From positions 1-32,641 of the forward strand of contig JAMXFF010000059.1 of NCBI GenBank assembly GCA_025370845.1: a DNA stretch of 32,641 nt, read 5' to 3'. The notes below the pieces were generated by a model that had not been told where the DNA came from, ran no database searches, and saw nothing but the letters and a program-made list of their open reading frames with translations. This DNA is from Laspinema palackyanum D2a. GTDB taxonomy: Bacteria > Cyanobacteriota > Cyanobacteriia > Cyanobacteriales > Laspinemataceae. This document shows positions 15,423 through 23,936 of this stretch, in pieces; within the stretch, counting starts at the first letter, position 1, and each line of letters starts with the position of its first letter. The position numbers and the translations under genes are program-made.

Positions 15423-15974
15423 ATGTCAACTATTTCTAAGAAAATCTGCATGATTGGGGATTTCGGGGTCGGAAAAACCAGTTTAATTCGCCGCTTTGTG
15501 GATCGCGAATTTAGTGACCAATATCTCTCAACTGTGGGGGTGAAGATTTCGCGAAAACCCCTACAAGTGGAAAAAGAACCCGGTGCTGAACCCATTGGGA
15601 TGCAGTTATTGATTTGGGATTTGGAAGGGCACACCAAATTTAAGGCGATCGCCCCCTCCTATCTCCAAGGATCCGGTGGCGCTTTAATCGTCGCCGATGT
15701 CACCCGAATCGAAACGATTGAACGAGTAGCGGAACATATTCAGCTATTTGCCTCCGTCAATCCCAAAGGTGCCTTGATGGTAGCCTTAAATAAAGCCGAC
15801 CTCGTAGAACCGGAAAAAATCACCAAACTCAAGGAATTATCTCAGGAAGTTGTATCCGGCGTTTCTCCGGGCTCAGCGTTGGTGTTAGGCGTTTATTCCA
15901 CCTCGGCCCGTACTGGAGAATTTGTGGATGAAATTTTCCATAAGTTGGCGCTTCAAACCCTCGTGAAAACTTAA
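15423..15974 (+). CDS. Ras/Rab-like small GTPase
   Basis: The 183-residue single-domain GTPase has every G motif: G1 P-loop GDFGVGKTS (12-20), G2 Thr37 (STVGVK), G3 WDLEGH (65-70), G4 NKAD (123-126) and G5 TSAR (160-163). The order and size match the prokaryotic Ras-like family (MglA/Rup group). In G3 the usual DTAGQ is DLEGH, so the residue at the catalytic Gln position is His70; hydrolysis may need a partner protein. There is no C-terminal Cys for lipid attachment. The start is 8 bases after the OmpA-type stop codon, so the two are translationally linked. By analogy with MglA and its roadblock partner MglB, it may switch the state or position of the wall-anchored protein (inference). Confidence 0.92.
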   Translation: MSTISKKICMIGDFGVGKTSLIRRFVDREFSDQYLSTVGVKISRKPLQVEKEPGAEPIGMQLLIWDLEGHTKFKAIAPSYLQGSGGALIVADVTRIETIERVAEHIQLFASVNPKGALMVALNKADLVEPEKITKLKELSQEVVSGVSPGSALVLGVYSTSARTGEFVDEIFHKLALQTLVKT

Positions 15975-16132
15975 CTTATCTTAAATTAAATTATGGGGGA
16001 TTTTTAGGGCGTCGGTTCAGTCTTAGCGAAAGAAGAGTCTTCCCGGGTTTCGCCGTCTCATGAGAGGGGCATGAGCGAGCTTTTGTAAACCGCCCGGTTC
16101 TCTTCCCTCGACTGTACCGACCCTCGCTTATC

Positions 16133-16153
16133 GTATGATAGAGACAAGGAGGA
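16133..16153 (+). promoter_or_regulatory. Possible -10 element and strong Shine-Dalgarno of the hybrid kinase gene
   Basis: TATGAT at 16133-16138 is one base off a consensus -10 box, and AAGGAGGA at 16146-16153 is a near-perfect ribosome-binding site ten bases before the ATG at 16164. If the box is used, the leader is very short, about 20 bases. No clear -35 box was seen. Confidence 0.45.
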
Positions 16154-16163
16154 CCAAAAAGAC

Positions 16164-19100
16164 ATGACTACTGGCATGAATCCCCTATTAGAAAAACTTT
16201 TAGCCCCTCGCTGCTTAGAGTATCTGATCGTGAATCGGGATGGGATCATCTTAGAAAAATCCCCCCAAGTCCATCGCTTTGCCGAGAGTCCCGAACAAGT
16301 CAAGGAGGGACGGGATGCCAGAGGGGGATATCCTGAGTTAATTGGCATCGAACAGGTGTTGCTTGATATCCTGGAAGGGCGCTGTAATAGTTTTGAATTA
16401 CAAGGCATCAATCGCTGTTCCGAGCGTGAGGGGATTTTGTATCTGGATTTTTGGATTGTAGCCAACTCCCAGGATAACCTTCCACCCGATCGCTTATTTG
16501 TATTCTTTGGGGATGCCACGGAACGGATGGTCTTACGGCAAACCTTGGTCCAAAGAGAAAACGAAGCTTATCTATTATTACATAAACTGAATTGTGCGAA
16601 ATCAGCCTTAGATAAAATTTTTCAAACTGCCCTTGACCCGATTATTGTTTGTACTTCAAACGGATTAATCAAAAAAACAAACAAAGCTACTTGGGAATTA
16701 TTAAACTACAGCGAACTAGAATTAATTGGTAAACCGTTAAGAGATATTGTTCCCAATATTCAGCGTTTAGAGGCGGGGAATCCTGAACCGTTTTATGGGA
16801 CAGAAGAAGAGGCTTATTATCTGAGGAAAACCGAAGTAGAGGTCACTTGCAAAAGCAAAAAAGGAGCAGAAATAGTAGTCGGATTTTCCCGAGGGGTAAT
16901 CCGCAACGAAGAGGGGGAAATCGAAGAATTAGTCTATATCGGACGGGATCTGACCGAACGGAAGCGGTCCTCGGCAGCGATCGCCAAAATGAATGCCGCC
17001 TTAGCCCAGCGAGTCGAGGAACGAACCCGCACCTTACAGCAAACCATTGTCCAACTCGAAAGCGAAATCGGCGATCGCCAAAGGGCCGAAGCCGCCTTGC
17101 AAAAAGAACGAGAATTTCTCAACGCCTTACTCAACAACCTCCAAGACAGCATCGTCGCTTGTGACGCCGATGGGACCCTGAGCGTTTTAAACCGAGCCAG
17201 CCAAGAAGTCTACGGACTGCCGGAACAGCCCCTATCTGTCACCCAATGGGGGGAACACTTTCAGTTTTACCATGCGGACGAGAGTACCCCCATGCCCATT
17301 GAACAGACCCCCTTGTATCGAGCATGGCAGGGAGAACGAGTCTGTGAACAGGAAATGGAAATCCTGCCAAAACAGGGCAAAAAGCGCATTCTAGTCGCCA
17401 ACGGACAAGCCCTCGTCAATGCCCAGGGAGAAAACCTCGGGGCCGTGGTCGCCATGCAGGATATCACAGCGCGGAAACAAGCCGAAAAAGCCCTGCAAAA
17501 CATCATCTCTGGGACCGCTGCGGTTACCGGAGAAGAATTCTTCCCCGTGTTAGTGCAACATCTGGCAACCGCCCTAGGAGTCCCCTACGTTTTGCTCTCC
17601 CAACTACAGGGCACCGAAGAGAAACAATTAAAAACCTTAGCCTTTTGGGGTGGCGATCGCCTTGCGGACAACTTCGAGTATGAACTGTGCGGCACCCCCT
17701 GTGAAGTCGTCATCGAGGAAGCCCGACTCTGCCACTACCCCGATCGCCTCCAGGAACTCTTCCCCAATGCTCCAGCCCTCGCCACCATCAATGCCGTTGG
17801 CTATCTTGGCGTTCCCCTCTTCGACCCCCAGAACCGGCCCATCGGAAACCTCTGCATTATCCACGACCAACCCCTAGAAGTAGAGCCAGAAGCCCACGCC
17901 ATTCTCAGCGTCTTCGCCTCCCGCGCCGCCGCCGAACTGCAACGCAAATGGGCCGAGGACGCCCTAAAAAGTGCCAATGATGAATTAGAACGGCGAGTCC
18001 AAGAACGCACCCGAGAGCTATCCGAAACCCTCAACAGCCTGCAAGGTGAAATCGCCGAACGCCAGAAAACCGAAGCCGCCTTGCGTCGGAGTGAAGAACG
18101 GTGGCAGCTTGCCATCAAAGGCACCTCCGATGGCATCTGGGACTGGGATTTGAAGTGCGATCGGGTCTTCCTTTCCGCTCGCGGCCAAGAAATGCTCGGC
18201 TATGAATCCCAAGACCAATTTCATCCCTTTGCAGAATGGGAAAGTCGGATTCATCCCGATGACCTAGAAACCTGCCGCCAAGCCATGCAAGCCCACCTGT
18301 CCAATACCGGGTCCTCCTACTCCCAAGAACATCGGGCTAGGAGCAAAGACGGGGGATATAAATGGATTTTGACCCGGGGTCAAGCCCAGTGGGACGAAGC
18401 CGGAAACCCAATCCGCATGACAGGTTCCCATACCGACATCACCGATCGCAAACAAGCCGATGAAGAACGCCGCAAATTTGTTGCCCTCGTTGAGAACAGC
18501 AAAGACTTTATCGGCATGGCCACCTTAGAAGGCAAAGCCATTTATGTCAACGAAGCCGGTCGCCTCCTGGTGGGACTCGATTCCCTCGAACAGGTCTATC
18601 AAACCGAAATGTCCCACTACCTGAGCCCAGAAACCTGGGTGCAATATCAAGAGGTAGCCATTCCCACCGTCCTGGAAACTGGCTATTGGCAGGGGGAAAC
18701 CAAACTGCGTCACTTTAAAACCGGCGAATGCTTTGATATGGAAACCAGTTTATTTCTAGTCAAACATCCGGAACGGGGTGAGCCAATATGTTTCGCCACC
18801 ATTCAACGGGATATTAGCGATCGCAAACGGGCTGAAGCCGCCATTTTAGCCAGCGAAAACAAATATCGCTCCGTCGTCGAAAATTTAAGCGAAGTAATTT
18901 TCCAACGGGATAAATGCGGTTACTTAACCTTCCTCAACCCCGCTTGGACCGACATCACCGGATTTACCGTCGCTGAAAGTGTTGGCCAACCTTTCCTCTC
19001 CTTTGTTCACCCGGACGATCGGCCCAGTTTTTTAAAAGCCTTTGAATCCCTCCTCAACAGCGAACAAGATTCCGTGCGCCACGAAGCCCGATTTCTTACC

Positions 19101-21596
19101 AAAGAGGGCAATTATCGCTGGGTAGAAGTTCAGAAACGCTTAAATATTAACGATCGCAATGACTACATTGGCACCGCCGGTTCTCTCAACGATGTTACCG
19201 ATCGCAAGCGCATCGAACAAGTCCGCGAACAGGAACGCCAACAGTTACGACAAATTATTACCAATGCCCCCGTGGCAATGGCCATGTTTGATACTCAAAT
19301 GCGCTATCTGGCCTATAGCAACTGTTGGTTAAAAGATTACGCACTGGAGGGACAATCTCTCCTGGGCCAATCCTATTACGATCACTTACCCGAAACCGAA
19401 AACATCAAAGCTATTCATCAGGCCGCACTCCAAGGAGAAGTCCTCTCCCGACCAGAAGAAAGTTTTGAACTCGGCGATGGAACTCAACTTTATCTGCGTT
19501 GGGCCGTCCAACCTTGGTACCGCTCCGAATATCAAATCGGGGGCATCATCATCGTCACTCAAGTGATTAATGAATTGGTTCAAGCCCGAGAACAGGCCCT
19601 GCAAGCCTCCCGAATGAAATCTCAATTCCTCGCCAACATGAGTCATGAAATTAGAACCCCCATGAATGGCGTGATTGGCATGACCGATTTACTCCTAAAA
19701 ACTGCCCTCTCTTCCCAACAGCAGGATTTTGTCAATATCCTGAAAAACAGCAGTCAAAATTTGCTGATTTTAATTAATGATATCCTTGATTTTTCTAAAC
19801 TCGAAGCCGGAGAAATGCGCCTGGATCGCATTGAGTTTAATTTAAGCCGATGTATCGAAGAAACCATTGACTTGCTGGCAACTCAGGCACAAAGTAAGCA
19901 ACTGGAATTACTGTATCTGGTAGATTCAGAAATTCCCCCCACCTTAATCGGAGACCCGACTCGGCTGCGTCAGGTCTTAATGAACCTGACGGGAAATGCC
20001 TTGAAATTTACTCAGAAGGGTGAAGTGGTGGTTCACGTTTCCTTGCAGATTCAAACCCCCACCACCACTACCCTGCATTTTGAAGTCCGGGATACGGGAA
20101 TTGGCATCAATGCCCAGGACCAACATAAATTATTTCAATCCTTTTCCCAAGTGGATGCCTCAACCACGCGAAAATATGGAGGCACAGGGTTAGGATTAGC
20201 GATTTGCAAGCAATTGGTGACGTTAATGGGGGGTGAGATTGGGGTGGACAGTGCCGTGGGGGTCGGTTCCCGCTTCTGGTTTACCGCGACCTTTGAAACC
20301 TTGCCCGATGGGGTGAAAGTGCTGCCGGAATTAGTCTTGCCTCCTCGGGATTGGCGCTTGTTGGTCATGGACCACAATGCCACGAGTCGGCAGATGATTT
20401 GTGCCTATTTAGAGTCTTGGCATCTTCAGGGTGAGGCGGTGGGGAATTCATCGGAGGCGATCGCCGCTTTGCACAATGCTTCTACCCAAGGCAATCCTTA
20501 TTCTCTGGTTTTAATAGACCTCCAAAATGCTCAATCCGATGGGGAAACTCTGGCCAAAACCCTGATTTCTGAACCCAGTTTCTCCCAGCTCAAATGGGTC
20601 ATCATGGTGTCAATTCATCAACATGAATTGGTAAAACGCCTCCTGAAAAAAGGCGCGGCCGGTTATTTACTCAAGCCCATTAAAGCCTCTCGCTTATTAG
20701 AAAGTTTGACTGAAGCCTTGCAGGGGCAACCGTCAGAGGTTTCTCCTTCGTTATTCCTCCAGGAAGATTCCGGCAGATCTAGTCCGGTATTTGAACCGGT
20801 GAAGAATCTGAAAATTTTATTGGTGGAAGATACTCCAATTAACCAAAAAGTGATTTTAAACCAGCTCAAGGTGCTGGGGTATGCTGCCGACTGTGTGGAG
20901 AATGGACAGGAAGCGCTCGACTGTCTGGCAGAGCAAGACTATGATATTGTTCTGATGGATTGTTTGATGCCGGTTTTGGATGGGTATAAAACAACAAAAG
21001 CGTTGCGCGATCGCGAAGGGTCCTCTCGTCATACTCCCATCATTGCCATGACTGCTAATGCCATGAAAGGAGACCGGGAAAAATGTTTAGACGCCGGAAT
21101 GGATGACTACCTCAGTAAACCTGTGGATATCGACGAGTTAGCTGCCCTGTTGCGTCACTGGGGAGAAACCATCAGTGGTGTTCCACAGACCCTTTCCCCC
21201 CCCAATCAACAGCCAACACTCCTTGATCAATTCACTCCCTTTGTTCCCCTGGATGAAGCTCCCATTGATCTCGATCGCCTCCATGAAATTTCTCGGGGAG
21301 ATGAAGAATTTGAGTTAGAACTCCTGGAAACTTTTATGGAAGATGCGGTGGTTTATTTCGAGGATATCAAGCACTATATACAGACTCAAGATTGGGTTGC
21401 CTTAGGTCGTCGCGCTCATCAGCTCAAGGGAGGCTCGGCGACCGTTGCCGTCCTCTCTATGCCCAATATTGCCCGTGAAATTGAATCTCAAGCCAATCAG
21501 GAGTGCCCCGAGGGTCTGGAAGAATTGGTGGCTGAATTAGAGATAATTTTCACCCGCCTTCACTCCTTTATCTCCATCCTCAAGGAAGAAGCCTAG
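16164..21596 (+). CDS. Multi-PAS/GAF hybrid histidine kinase with two receivers and Hpt
   Basis: This 1810-residue soluble sensor carries an entire phosphorelay in one chain. The order is: divergent PAS-like domain (about 14-125, shared with the sensors at 23937 and 26728), PAS 146-266, coiled-coil, PAS 315-437, GAF 445-592, coiled-coil, PAS 640-763, PAS 770-888, PAS 893-1015, PAS-like 1022-1135, HisKA 1150-1217 with phospho-acceptor His1161 (SHEIRTP), ATPase 1262-1378 (NLTGNALKF, DTGIGI, GTGLGL), receiver-like 1396-1515, receiver 1548-1665 (Glu1555, Asp1556, phospho-Asp1599, Thr1630, Lys1652) and Hpt 1705-1805 (His1752, AHQLKGGSA). The first receiver keeps Asp1452 and Lys1504 but only one of the acidic pair (Asp1403), so it is probably weak. 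The GAF domain lacks the usual bilin-binding signature. There is no membrane helix, so it senses internal signals. The output partner is not apparent. Confidence 0.95.
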   Translation: MTTGMNPLLEKLLAPRCLEYLIVNRDGIILEKSPQVHRFAESPEQVKEGRDARGGYPELIGIEQVLLDILEGRCNSFELQGINRCSEREGILYLDFWIVANSQDNLPPDRLFVFFGDATERMVLRQTLVQRENEAYLLLHKLNCAKSALDKIFQTALDPIIVCTSNGLIKKTNKATWELLNYSELELIGKPLRDIVPNIQRLEAGNPEPFYGTEEEAYYLRKTEVEVTCKSKKGAEIVVGFSRGVIRNEEGEIEELVYIGRDLTERKRSSAAIAKMNAALAQRVEERTRTLQQTIVQLESEIGDRQRAEAALQKEREFLNALLNNLQDSIVACDADGTLSVLNRASQEVYGLPEQPLSVTQWGEHFQFYHADESTPMPIEQTPLYRAWQGERVCEQEMEILPKQGKKRILVANGQALVNAQGENLGAVVAMQDITARKQAEKALQNIISGTAAVTGEEFFPVLVQHLATALGVPYVLLSQLQGTEEKQLKTLAFWGGDRLADNFEYELCGTPCEVVIEEARLCHYPDRLQELFPNAPALATINAVGYLGVPLFDPQNRPIGNLCIIHDQPLEVEPEAHAILSVFASRAAAELQRKWAEDALKSANDELERRVQERTRELSETLNSLQGEIAERQKTEAALRRSEERWQLAIKGTSDGIWDWDLKCDRVFLSARGQEMLGYESQDQFHPFAEWESRIHPDDLETCRQAMQAHLSNTGSSYSQEHRARSKDGGYKWILTRGQAQWDEAGNPIRMTGSHTDITDRKQADEERRKFVALVENSKDFIGMATLEGKAIYVNEAGRLLVGLDSLEQVYQTEMSHYLSPETWVQYQEVAIPTVLETGYWQGETKLRHFKTGECFDMETSLFLVKHPERGEPICFATIQRDISDRKRAEAAILASENKYRSVVENLSEVIFQRDKCGYLTFLNPAWTDITGFTVAESVGQPFLSFVHPDDRPSFLKAFESLLNSEQDSVRHEARFLTKEGNYRWVEVQKRLNINDRNDYIGTAGSLNDVTDRKRIEQVREQERQQLRQIITNAPVAMAMFDTQMRYLAYSNCWLKDYALEGQSLLGQSYYDHLPETENIKAIHQAALQGEVLSRPEESFELGDGTQLYLRWAVQPWYRSEYQIGGIIIVTQVINELVQAREQALQASRMKSQFLANMSHEIRTPMNGVIGMTDLLLKTALSSQQQDFVNILKNSSQNLLILINDILDFSKLEAGEMRLDRIEFNLSRCIEETIDLLATQAQSKQLELLYLVDSEIPPTLIGDPTRLRQVLMNLTGNALKFTQKGEVVVHVSLQIQTPTTTTLHFEVRDTGIGINAQDQHKLFQSFSQVDASTTRKYGGTGLGLAICKQLVTLMGGEIGVDSAVGVGSRFWFTATFETLPDGVKVLPELVLPPRDWRLLVMDHNATSRQMICAYLESWHLQGEAVGNSSEAIAALHNASTQGNPYSLVLIDLQNAQSDGETLAKTLISEPSFSQLKWVIMVSIHQHELVKRLLKKGAAGYLLKPIKASRLLESLTEALQGQPSEVSPSLFLQEDSGRSSPVFEPVKNLKILLVEDTPINQKVILNQLKVLGYAADCVENGQEALDCLAEQDYDIVLMDCLMPVLDGYKTTKALRDREGSSRHTPIIAMTANAMKGDREKCLDAGMDDYLSKPVDIDELAALLRHWGETISGVPQTLSPPNQQPTLLDQFTPFVPLDEAPIDLDRLHEISRGDEEFELELLETFMEDAVVYFEDIKHYIQTQDWVALGRRAHQLKGGSATVAVLSMPNIAREIESQANQECPEGLEELVAELEIIFTRLHSFISILKEEA

Positions 21597-21605
21597 GGGA
21601 TTGTT

Positions 21606-23345
21606 TTAGAGGTCTTTGACAACGGATGAATGATGCCGTTGTTCGCTTAACAGGGCTTCAAAGTCAGCCACGGCTAGGGGGGGACTAAAGTAATAGCCTT
21701 GGATTAAATCACAATGATTTTTTCTGAGAAAATCATATTGTTCTCGCGTTTCTACCCCTTCGGCAATCACTTTGAGGTTAAGCTGTCCGGCGAGTTGGAT
21801 GATGGCATTGATAATGGCGGCATTTTTAGAGCTAGTGAGCAAGTCTCTGACAAAAGAACGGTCTATTTTGAGGGTATCGAAGGGAAATTGTTGCAAATAA
21901 CTTAAGCTCGAATAGCCGGTGCCAAAATCATCGAGGGAAAGTTGGAGGGAGAAGTCTTTGAGGTCTCTGAGGATGCAGATGGCGAGTTCCGGATTTTGGA
22001 CAAGGGCACTCTCAGTGAGTTCAATTTCCACATGACAGGGATTGACTTGGCTTTCTCGGATAATATGAATGACGCGCTGAGTTAAACCGGGTTGATTAAA
22101 TTGCAGTCCGGATAAGTTGACAGCAATGGTGAGTTGATGTCCGGTCTGTTGCCAGATTTTGGCTTGTTCGCAGGCATTCTGCAAGACCCATTCATCCAGG
22201 CGGACAATCAGTCCGGTTTCTTCCGCTAGGGGAATAAATTCGGCGGGAGAAATTAAGCCTCGGTCGGGGTGTAGCCAGCGGATTAAGGCTTCTGCGGCGA
22301 CAATTTTGCCGGTTTGTAAGTGAACTTGGGGTTGATAGTAAAGGATGAATTCATTGCGGTCTAATGCCTGCCGCAAGCTCATTTCTAGCATGAGGCGATC
22401 GTAAGATTTCTCTTCAATGGCTGAGGTGTAAAGTTGATAACAATTTCCGCCTTGTTCTTTGGCTTGGTGCATCGCCAAGTTAGCTCCTTTGAGCAAGCTA
22501 TCAATTTCTTGACCATCATCGGGATAGATGGCGATACCAATGCTACTGGTGAGAAATACTTCGTCGTTTAAGACGCTAAAAAAGGTAGAAAATAGGCCGA
22601 GGATGCGGCGCGCTGTTTCTTCTACTTGGGGTTTTTCCGTCAAGGGGGGTAGAATTAAGGCCAGTTGCTCGCTGTTTAACCGAGCGACGGTCCCGTTGGG
22701 TGCCACATAGCGCAGGGTGCGCTCAGTTACGGCTTGGAGTAATAAGTCGCTGTAGTCGGTGCCGAGGGTATTGTTGAAGCGGTTGAGCTGGTCTAAACTC
22801 AGGATGGCAATGGGGATGAAGCAGGGTTGATCCGGGTTGGAGGGGAGGGTACGCTCGAAGCGATCGCGCAACATTAAGCGATTGGGGAGATTGGTTAAGC
22901 TGTCGTAATAAACGAGGGCGTTGAGTTGGGCGATCGCCTCTTCGAGGGCTTGATTCTGTTCCTGCTTCAGACGTTCCCGTTTGGCGATTTGGGTGGAGAT
23001 CGCCACCATCAGTTCCGTTCGAGTAAAGGGTTTCGTCAGATAATCACTCGCTCCAAGTTCCATCCCTCGGCGCATAGAGGAACGGTCCTCCTGAGCGGTT
23101 AAACAGATAAACGGGATCATCGCCGTGGTGGGGTCCTGTTGCAGGATGGTCAACACTTCATAACCATCCAGCCCAGGCATCATAATATCGCACAAAATTA
23201 AATCCGGCTGTTCCGTTTGCGCCAATTTTACCCCAGTGCTGCCATTTTCTGCTCCAATAACTTCAAACCCTTCCGAACTCAGGATTTTGATGACGGTTTT
23301 GCGAAATGAATTTTCATCTTCGACAATCAGTATTTTCTTTTTCAT
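21606..23345 (-). CDS. Response regulator with degenerate GGDEF and intact EAL domain (c-di-GMP phosphodiesterase)
   Basis: Counting from the ATG at 23343-23345 (579 residues, GGGGAG five bases upstream): receiver 2-120 with Glu9/Asp10, phospho-Asp53 (LCDIMMPG), Thr83 and Lys105; a helix linker; GGDEF domain about 145-310; EAL domain about 320-570. The GGDEF active loop is replaced by NSEQL (224-228), so cyclase activity should be absent, though GTP binding as a regulator is possible. The EAL domain keeps its catalytic set: Glu352 (AEALIRW), Asn410, Glu442 (ELTES), Asp472/Asp473 (DDFGTGYSS), Lys493, Glu529 (AEGVE) and Gln549. It is thus predicted to hydrolyse c-di-GMP under phosphorylation control, perhaps by a neighbouring kinase. 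The frame extends 49 codons upstream, but that part is not family-like. It converges with the 1810-residue kinase gene, whose stop codon is 9 bases away. Confidence 0.94.
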   Translation of the reverse strand: MKKKILIVEDENSFRKTVIKILSSEGFEVIGAENGSTGVKLAQTEQPDLILCDIMMPGLDGYEVLTILQQDPTTAMIPFICLTAQEDRSSMRRGMELGASDYLTKPFTRTELMVAISTQIAKRERLKQEQNQALEEAIAQLNALVYYDSLTNLPNRLMLRDRFERTLPSNPDQPCFIPIAILSLDQLNRFNNTLGTDYSDLLLQAVTERTLRYVAPNGTVARLNSEQLALILPPLTEKPQVEETARRILGLFSTFFSVLNDEVFLTSSIGIAIYPDDGQEIDSLLKGANLAMHQAKEQGGNCYQLYTSAIEEKSYDRLMLEMSLRQALDRNEFILYYQPQVHLQTGKIVAAEALIRWLHPDRGLISPAEFIPLAEETGLIVRLDEWVLQNACEQAKIWQQTGHQLTIAVNLSGLQFNQPGLTQRVIHIIRESQVNPCHVEIELTESALVQNPELAICILRDLKDFSLQLSLDDFGTGYSSLSYLQQFPFDTLKIDRSFVRDLLTSSKNAAIINAIIQLAGQLNLKVIAEGVETREQYDFLRKNHCDLIQGYYFSPPLAVADFEALLSEQRHHSSVVKDL

Positions 23346-23936
23346 GCACTCCCCAACCCGATCTGACAGTTTTTTTGACCCATTAACTTCTCTATTGAAC
23401 CGCACCCTCAATGGAAGCAATACTGTATTGTCACCCTTTTGCGCGATTCGATTTATCTCTTTCACCAGACCAGGCTCCGGGGAGGGTTCCACCGGCGTGA
23501 GCTTGACAAATTTTAAGCAATCCGTGACTGGATTCTACAAATTGACCCGCTCGATCGCTAGAGGGAAGTTTCAAGATTCCTCCCTAGGATTGAACGAGCC
23601 TGAATGTCTCCCCGGCTATTCTTAGGTCCCTGAACCTTTGAGGACCAAAACAAAGATTATTTTATTTTACCATACCTGTTCCTTCACTCTAGGGGTGGAT
23701 TAATCTGAAATGGCCTTAAATATCACTCCCCAAATAAGCACCGTTGAAACTTTTTGATGCAAAACTGAAAAGCAAGGGATAAAATACAGAAGCAATGGGC
23801 CAGGGATGGTGGCGGTGTCAGTCCGTGAAATCGCACCGTTTTATATCCTTTTAATCAACGTTTAGAATCCCCAAGGCGAAGTGGGCATCCTAAATAAATA
23901 GCCCAGACTGTTTCCCTAGTGAATTTGAAACGCCAA
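23346..23936. other. 591-base divergent control region
   Basis: It lies between the REC-GGDEF-EAL gene (minus) and the second hybrid kinase gene (plus) and should carry both promoters. A weak inverted repeat around 23550-23605 (TCGATCGCTAGAGGGA and downstream TCCCTAGGATTGA) is the only structure I see. No gene or riboswitch is recognised. Confidence 0.4.

Noticed and set aside
17650-17877. Several frames antisense or out of frame within the large kinase and cyclase genes
   Set aside because: All lie inside genes with continuous, well-matched domains and have no independent support.
23346-23492. 49-codon upstream extension of the REC-GGDEF-EAL gene
   Set aside because: The extension is unlike a receiver N-terminus, while the internal ATG at 23343-23345 has a good ribosome site and the typical MKKKILIVEDE start.
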